In this document: piece by piece, positions 60,888 through 64,000 of the stretch | Layout: the number at the start of each line of letters is the position of its first letter | How positions within the stretch are numbered: position 1 is the first letter of the stretch | Source: a virus | Length of the DNA stretch: 64,000 bases | IMG/VR virus record: IMGVR_UViG_3300023172_000008 | Location: 120,931-184,930 of that record | Direction: 5' to 3' (one strand) | Notes under the pieces: model-generated | Told to the model about the DNA's origin: nothing | Database searches by the model: none | The model's input: only the letters and a program-made list of their open reading frames with translations | Made by a program: the position numbers and the translations under genes

Positions 60888-61685
60888 ATGCGTAAGATAT
60901 ATTTCTTCGGTGATAGTTTTACCGTAGATTACGACACTAACTGGACCTGGACCAGAAACCTAGCAGAAAAACTTAGAGTCAATGGCTTGGTCAATCACAG
61001 CATGATTGGTACTAGCAATGATTGGATCTTAATGAAGATTAGAGAATCGTTAAGTGACATTACCAAAGACGACATTGTTGTAGTTGTATTAACAAGTGTA
61101 TATCGCTATTGGTTCTTCAAAGACAAACCAGAACTATCTAACTACATGATTAGTAATTGGGATAACTTTGCAAAGGAAACAAATAACAAAGACGCTGTTG
61201 ATGCTGTAAAGGGTTATGTTAATTACATACAAAGAGACGATTTAGACGCATTTAGATTTGAACATCAGGTTGCCTGGCTTAAAGGAACACAGCAACGTTA
61301 CGGGTTTACCCTTCTTCTTATACCAGGGTTTACTATGCCAATTGACTATACCGATATGATTCCTGTTATAGGTGATCTAACTGCTACAGTAAGTAACGCA
61401 GAGTTTATGACACCCAAGGACGATGAAGAATGGTATAGCAGTGGAATTGATACACGTTACAATCATATGCTAAGATGTAATCACGAGATTATGGCACAGA
61501 AGTGTGCAAACAGCATACTAACAGGACAGCCATTAGATCTACAAATAGGATTTAACAGACACATACTCAAAGGTCATGAAAGACTTACACACAAAGAACT
61601 AGGCTCTAAACTTATTGCTACTAGCAACGAGTTATATGGAAATGAGTCTAAACCTACTAAATTTACCCATTGGCTTAAAAGTTAG
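60888..61685 (+). CDS. SGNH/GDSL-hydrolase-like protein
   Basis: A 265-aa protein with a clear block I: KIYFFGDSFTVDYDTNWT, then a block II-like NHSMIGTSNDWILMKI and block III-like DIVVVVLTSVYRYWFF. The C-terminal block V-type sequence is degenerate (HERLTHKELGSKL). It is a paralogue-type relative of the protein at 1572. It starts directly after gp41. A deacylase or esterase role on glycans is inferred; the substrate is unknown. Confidence 0.72.
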   Translation: MRKIYFFGDSFTVDYDTNWTWTRNLAEKLRVNGLVNHSMIGTSNDWILMKIRESLSDITKDDIVVVVLTSVYRYWFFKDKPELSNYMISNWDNFAKETNNKDAVDAVKGYVNYIQRDDLDAFRFEHQVAWLKGTQQRYGFTLLLIPGFTMPIDYTDMIPVIGDLTATVSNAEFMTPKDDEEWYSSGIDTRYNHMLRCNHEIMAQKCANSILTGQPLDLQIGFNRHILKGHERLTHKELGSKLIATSNELYGNESKPTKFTHWLKS

Positions 61686-61692
61686 ATAAATA
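61685..61692 (+). promoter_or_regulatory. T4-late-type promoter box (GATAAATA)
   Basis: GATAAATATACTTTTAGTATG: the box overlaps the previous stop region and is 10 bases from the next ATG, with no ribosome binding site. Confidence 0.55.
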
Positions 61693-61702
61693 TACTTTTA
61701 GT

Positions 61703-61993
61703 ATGCAGAGAGTTACCAGGCAAACTAAAAAATATACTATAGACGGCACAGCGATGATTGATGTCGAACTTGTTGCTATTATGGAACAAGCACTCAAGGA
61801 TTACTCCAGTAAAAATAGATATGTTGTTAAAGTAGATAACGACAGATGGGATCCTAAACATAAAACAGAGTGGGCAAATCACATTCGGACTATAGACCAT
61901 TGGAACCCGTTAGACTATAGATACCTTCCTAGATCAGATACATTTGTATTCTTTCGAAAGAAGAACAAGACACGGTTCGGACAGCCTCACTAA
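61703..61993 (+). CDS. Small hypothetical protein
   Basis: A 96-aa basic protein (VTRQTKKYTIDGTAMIDVEL; WDPKHKTEWANHIRTIDHWN; TFVFFRKKNKTRFGQPH). No family is recognised. A late box precedes it with a very short leader; a virion or DNA-binding role is only a guess. Confidence 0.6.
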   Translation: MQRVTRQTKKYTIDGTAMIDVELVAIMEQALKDYSSKNRYVVKVDNDRWDPKHKTEWANHIRTIDHWNPLDYRYLPRSDTFVFFRKKNKTRFGQPH

Positions 61994-62001
61994 ATTAAGT
62001 T

Positions 62002-62190
62002 CTAATTGTGTTGTTCTTGTGTTGTAATATAAGTCTTTAGGGCGTGTACACACTCCACTAAACGATCGTATTGTTCTTTATGAAATGGCTCTGCTGTTTT
62101 GATATACTGTTCGCTATGGTGGTCAATAAGTTTACACAAGTGCTTTATATGAACTTGATAAGGTTTACGTATACTATCCCAATCAGACAT
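62002..62190 (-). CDS. Small hypothetical protein, minus strand
   Basis: A 62-aa helical protein rich in His (YQVHIKHLCKLIDHHSEQYI). A GGAGAG ribosome binding site lies 3 bases upstream of its ATG on the minus strand. It converges on the 61703 gene. Function unknown. Confidence 0.6.
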   Translation of the reverse strand: MSDWDSIRKPYQVHIKHLCKLIDHHSEQYIKTAEPFHKEQYDRLVECVHALKTYITTQEQHN

Positions 62191-62217
62191 CGACTCTCCA
62201 TTAGCAATCTCTTGTAT

Positions 62218-62451
62218 TTAGTTATTACAAGACTCAGGAGCAAATACACATCCTAGTGCATCTGCTATACCTTTAAAGTTCGGAATGCCTGGTTCTTCAA
62301 GTGTACTATCTTTATCTTCTGCTACTTGTTCTTGCGGTTGTGGATCTAGCACACGATCAATTACAGGTGCTTGACCGCAACCTTGTAGTGCTATACTCAC
62401 AAGTATTACAATCAATATAAGTGCTACACGTATTTCCCATTTAGTATTCAT
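62218..62451 (-). CDS. Putative small lipoprotein
   Basis: A 77-aa protein with a charged start (MNTKWEIR), a hydrophobic segment (VALILIVILVSIAL) and a lipobox-like LQGC; Q at the -2 position is unusual for a lipobox. The mature part is acidic and Pro-rich and ends LGCVFAPESCNN. The ATG at 62451 is preferred over 62457. In phages such small lipoproteins act in lysis (Rz1-like) or superinfection exclusion; the role here is unproven. Confidence 0.65.
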   Translation of the reverse strand: MNTKWEIRVALILIVILVSIALQGCGQAPVIDRVLDPQPQEQVAEDKDSTLEEPGIPNFKGIADALGCVFAPESCNN

Positions 62452-62500
62452 GAACATTAGTTATGCCTGTAGATACACACATTAAGTGGATATAGAATAG

Positions 62501-62598
62501 CCGCGGAGCGGAAAAGCCATTTAGAGCGTAGCGACCGCGGTAGCGGTGGAAAGCCATTTAAGCAAATCGGTGCGGTAGATTTTAGATCCGCGAAGCGG
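62501..62598. repeat. Three short GC hairpins (CCGC-loop-GCGG)
   Basis: CCGC-GGA-GCGG at 62501-62511, ACCGC-GGTA-GCGGT at 62534-62547, and CCGC-GAA-GCGG at 62588-62598. The copies are similar but not identical, and are linked by a repeated GCGG-x-AAAGCCATTTA segment. They look like a family of mini-palindromes. Confidence 0.6.
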
Positions 62599-62675
62599 TA
62601 GCGGTAAAACGCTAGAAAACGGAGCGCCGGAATTTGGCTCTTTAATCCGAATGCCTACCTCTTTTTCACCATGCA

Positions 62676-62691
62676 TTTAAGACGTCTTAAA
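62676..62691. repeat. 16-bp perfect palindrome TTTAAGACGTCTTAAA
   Basis: TTTAAGACG on one arm and CGTCTTAAA on the other, with a third TTTAAGACG at 62787-62795. Perfect symmetry suggests a dimeric-protein binding site. Confidence 0.6.
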
Positions 62692-62862
62692 CGTATGAAA
62701 ATCACCCCTAAATGGCTCTTATTTTGCATTTAAGCATCTTTGTAGTACTTTGCCCTATCTGACGTGTGTATGACGCTTATATTGCGTTTAAGACGCCTTT
62801 TTAAGTGTGTGCTATACTTCGTTGCACACCGTTCAGACTGCACACGGGGCGATGGTTAACCC

Positions 62863-62870
62863 TATAAATA
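62863..62870 (+). promoter_or_regulatory. T4 late promoter box (TATAAATA)
   Basis: Exact TATAAATAAAA, 16 bases before the next ATG, with a CGGAGGT ribosome binding site. Confidence 0.7.
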
Positions 62871-62886
62871 AAACGGAGGTACTATT

Positions 62887-63111
62887 ATGTTAAAATGGTT
62901 AAAATCGTTATTTGGCAGTACTGTACAGGAGCCTCTAGTATTGGATAAACCTGTAGAGACACCGCGTAAACTTAAACGTGCTGAACTTGCTAAAATGACC
63001 AAAACACAACTAGAAGACTTGGGTCGTGTTCACGGTATAGAACTTGATCGTAGACAAACCAAAGACAAACTAGTAAAAGAACTATGGCCTGTAGTTAAGG
63101 CTAATCAATAA
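62887..63111 (+). CDS. Small protein with SAP/HeH-like domain
   Basis: A 74-aa basic protein. The C-terminal ~45 residues (LKRAELAKMTKTQLEDLGRV; ELDRRQTKDKLVKELWPVV) have the helix-extended-helix pattern of SAP/HeH or Rho-N-type domains, which bind nucleic acids or proteins. It has its own late promoter and RBS and an intrinsic terminator after it. The N-terminus MLKWLKSLFG is amphipathic. Confidence 0.65.
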   Translation: MLKWLKSLFGSTVQEPLVLDKPVETPRKLKRAELAKMTKTQLEDLGRVHGIELDRRQTKDKLVKELWPVVKANQ

Positions 63112-63137
63112 CAAAATTTTTCACTTAAATTTTTATA

Positions 63138-63190
63138 AGAGCAACGGGTATACGTATTATTATGTGTACACCCGGATTGCTCTTTTTTTT
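63138..63190 (+). terminator. Intrinsic terminator after the 62887 gene
   Basis: AGAGCAA pairs with TTGCTCT and the next CGGGT with ACCCG (a two-base GA bulge), followed by a run of eight T. Confidence 0.8.
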
Positions 63191-63193
63191 TGA

Positions 63194-63388
63194 CTACCAG
63201 TTGTTGGTAGATTTAGTAGACTGATGTCCTAAGATTTTATCTTTGTTAGGACCATGCTTTACTACATAACCAGAAGTACCATGACCATTTATTTCCACCT
63301 CATGACGAGCCTTCCATAATTCCATTTCTTTCTTTTTACGTAGTTGTTGCTCACTGTATTGCTTGAGCATAAATGAGTGTCTATCCAT
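63194..63388 (-). CDS. Small hypothetical protein, minus strand
   Basis: A 64-aa charged protein (KQYSEQQLRKKKEMELWKAR; GTSGYVVKHGPNKDKILGHQ) with a strong AAGGAGG ribosome binding site a few bases upstream. Helical and then possibly structured; family not recognised. Convergent with the 62887 gene. Confidence 0.65.
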   Translation of the reverse strand: MDRHSFMLKQYSEQQLRKKKEMELWKARHEVEINGHGTSGYVVKHGPNKDKILGHQSTKSTNNW

Positions 63389-63465
63389 GTCACCCTCCTT
63401 GTTAAAGTTAGGTGCGTTCCTTCGACATAGTGTCTACTTCCAAGCGTGTTGCTCGAACGTATTAG

Positions 63466-63473
63466 TATTTAGC
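63466..63473 (-). promoter_or_regulatory. Late-promoter-like box (GCTAAATA)
   Basis: On the minus strand GCTAAATACTAATAC lies upstream of the 64-aa gene. It matches the T4 late consensus in 6 of 8 positions, so it is a weak candidate. Confidence 0.35.
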
Positions 63474-63498
63474 ATAGCAGGTATGTGTTTTGGGTATA

Positions 63499-64000
63499 TT
63501 ATAGGCTTGAACTTATTGGTGCTTCGGGGTCGTTCTCTACAAGCAGGATGTCAAACGTTGCTGTAACTCTAGCATTGTTACTTCTAACTAGGGCTCTTAC
63601 ATCAATGTCGCTTTTTTCTGGTATTGCTGGAGGGAAAGAGAACTTGTAATTATACTGTGATCCGCCAGCAACTTCAAAGGTATGTCCCACTCTAAATGTA
63701 ACGCCTTCGCCATTGCGTCTTACAAACATATAACCTGTAGCATCTGCGTTAGCCTGTACAGTCATAGTGCCTTGGTACAAGTATCCAATGTATCCTGCTG
63801 GTATGGTATAAACACACATCAGTGTCTGTCCAAGGTTGGCTGTAATACGAGCAACTGTGGTACCACCTGCGGCACCTGCTTCAATGTCAATGTTGCCCAC
63901 ATTCACTACGGCTGTGCCTGAACTGACATAGGCTCTATTCACTCTACGCCACAGTTTGGTGCCCACTTGGTCCGCACCTGTGATTGTGATGTCTTCCGTT
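63499..64000 (-). CDS. Virion structural protein, C-terminal part (5' end outside window)
   Basis: The frame is open to the window edge; upstream residues include TEDITITGADQVGTKLWRRV, so a GTG start at 63966 is not the true start. The visible 166 residues include MFVRRNGEGVTFRVGHTFEV, TIPAGYIGYLYQGTM and PEKSDIDVRALVRSNNARVT, a jelly-roll-like virion pattern seen in many phages. The exact protein is unknown. Confidence 0.75.
   Translation of the reverse strand, partial: TEDITITGADQVGTKLWRRVNRAYVSSGTAVVNVGNIDIEAGAAGGTTVARITANLGQTLMCVYTIPAGYIGYLYQGTMTVQANADATGYMFVRRNGEGVTFRVGHTFEVAGGSQYNYKFSFPPAIPEKSDIDVRALVRSNNARVTATFDILLVENDPEAPISSSL

Larger units (their letters stand above)
62460..62862. 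other. GC-rich non-coding region with hairpins and repeats
   Basis: No ORF of useful length is seen on either strand. Its first part (about 62500-62640) is markedly GC-rich compared with the AT-rich window. It holds three short hairpins, an inverted repeat AGCCATTTAG/CTAAATGGCT (62515-62524 and 62708-62717), and several GCATTTAAG-like elements. Its composition suggests a non-coding function: a structured RNA, packaging or replication site, or an acquired fragment. A poor TATACT box near 62813 is not followed by a clear gene. Confidence 0.6.

Noticed and set aside
62813-62818. TATACT as the -10 of a promoter in the intergenic island
   Set aside because: No acceptable -35 lies 16-18 bases upstream, and the late box at 62863 better explains the next gene.
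1-64000. Cyanophage origin
   Set aside because: No photosystem, phycobilin or plastoquinone genes are seen, though many cyanophage-like core genes are; host remains open.
1-64000. tRNA genes
   Set aside because: Gaps between genes are small and none of those read shows a cloverleaf-like layout; a short tRNA could still have been missed by eye.

Overview
The window looks like a piece of a T4-like (contractile-tailed) marine phage genome. It is AT-rich and densely packed, with many 1-4 base gene overlaps. It carries a recognisable T4 core: neck/tail proteins gp15, gp14, gp13, tail sheath gp18, tail tube gp19, head completion gp4, terminase gp16/gp17, and the replication/recombination set gp32, UvsX, UvsY, UvsW, gp62, gp61 primase and gp41 helicase. 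Long repeat-rich fibre proteins, 2OG-Fe(II) oxygenases, carbamoyltransferases and the absence of photosystem genes suggest a marine phage of a heterotroph (SAR11-type hosts are plausible). The host is an inference; nothing in the window proves it.

Layout. 1-4841: end of a structural gene, then a cassette of heptosyltransferase-like enzyme, SGNH-like protein, carbamoyltransferase and methyltransferase. 4889-15315: three virion/fibre genes, one with Calx-beta-like repeats and a C-terminal cupredoxin, one of 2554 aa with about nine copies of an ~89-residue repeat. 15316-21407 (minus strand): gp14, gp15, Nudix, HldE, HldD, cupin, 2OG oxygenase, so ADP-heptose synthesis lies in the neck-protein operon. 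21457-35017: gp13, dNMP kinase, an HNH-like gene, sheath, tube, gp4, gp16, gp17 and associated proteins. 35136-37969: gp32, UvsX, UvsY. 37991-44281: peroxiredoxin and a sugar/polysaccharide cassette (nucleotidyltransferase-cupin fusion, TylF-like methyltransferase, two GT-A-like and three paralogous GT-B-like proteins). 44300-61685: UvsW, methyltransferases, oxygenases, a 7-deazaguanine-precursor transporter, clamp loader gp62, a miniature DnaE-like protein, primase, ClpP, a half-length carbamoyltransferase, gp41 and an SGNH protein. 61703-64000: small genes, a GC-rich hairpin-bearing intergenic region, and the start of another structural region on the minus strand.

Regulation can be read directly. 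T4-late-type boxes (TATAAATA, mostly GATAAATA) precede structural genes. Host sigma70-type promoters (TTGAC[A/T/G], exactly 17 bases, TATAAT-like) precede replication genes and often lie inside the end of the upstream gene. At many genes the box is only 5-8 bases from the ATG with no ribosome binding site, so the mRNAs should be leaderless; genes with a longer leader carry AGGAG-type sites.

The most unusual items are the leaderless promoter geometry, the 189-aa DnaE-like protein that retains the three polymerase aspartate positions, the ADP-heptose genes in the late neck operon, a W/Y-rich module shared by gp14, gp15 and gp18, and the GC-rich hairpin region near 62.5 kb.
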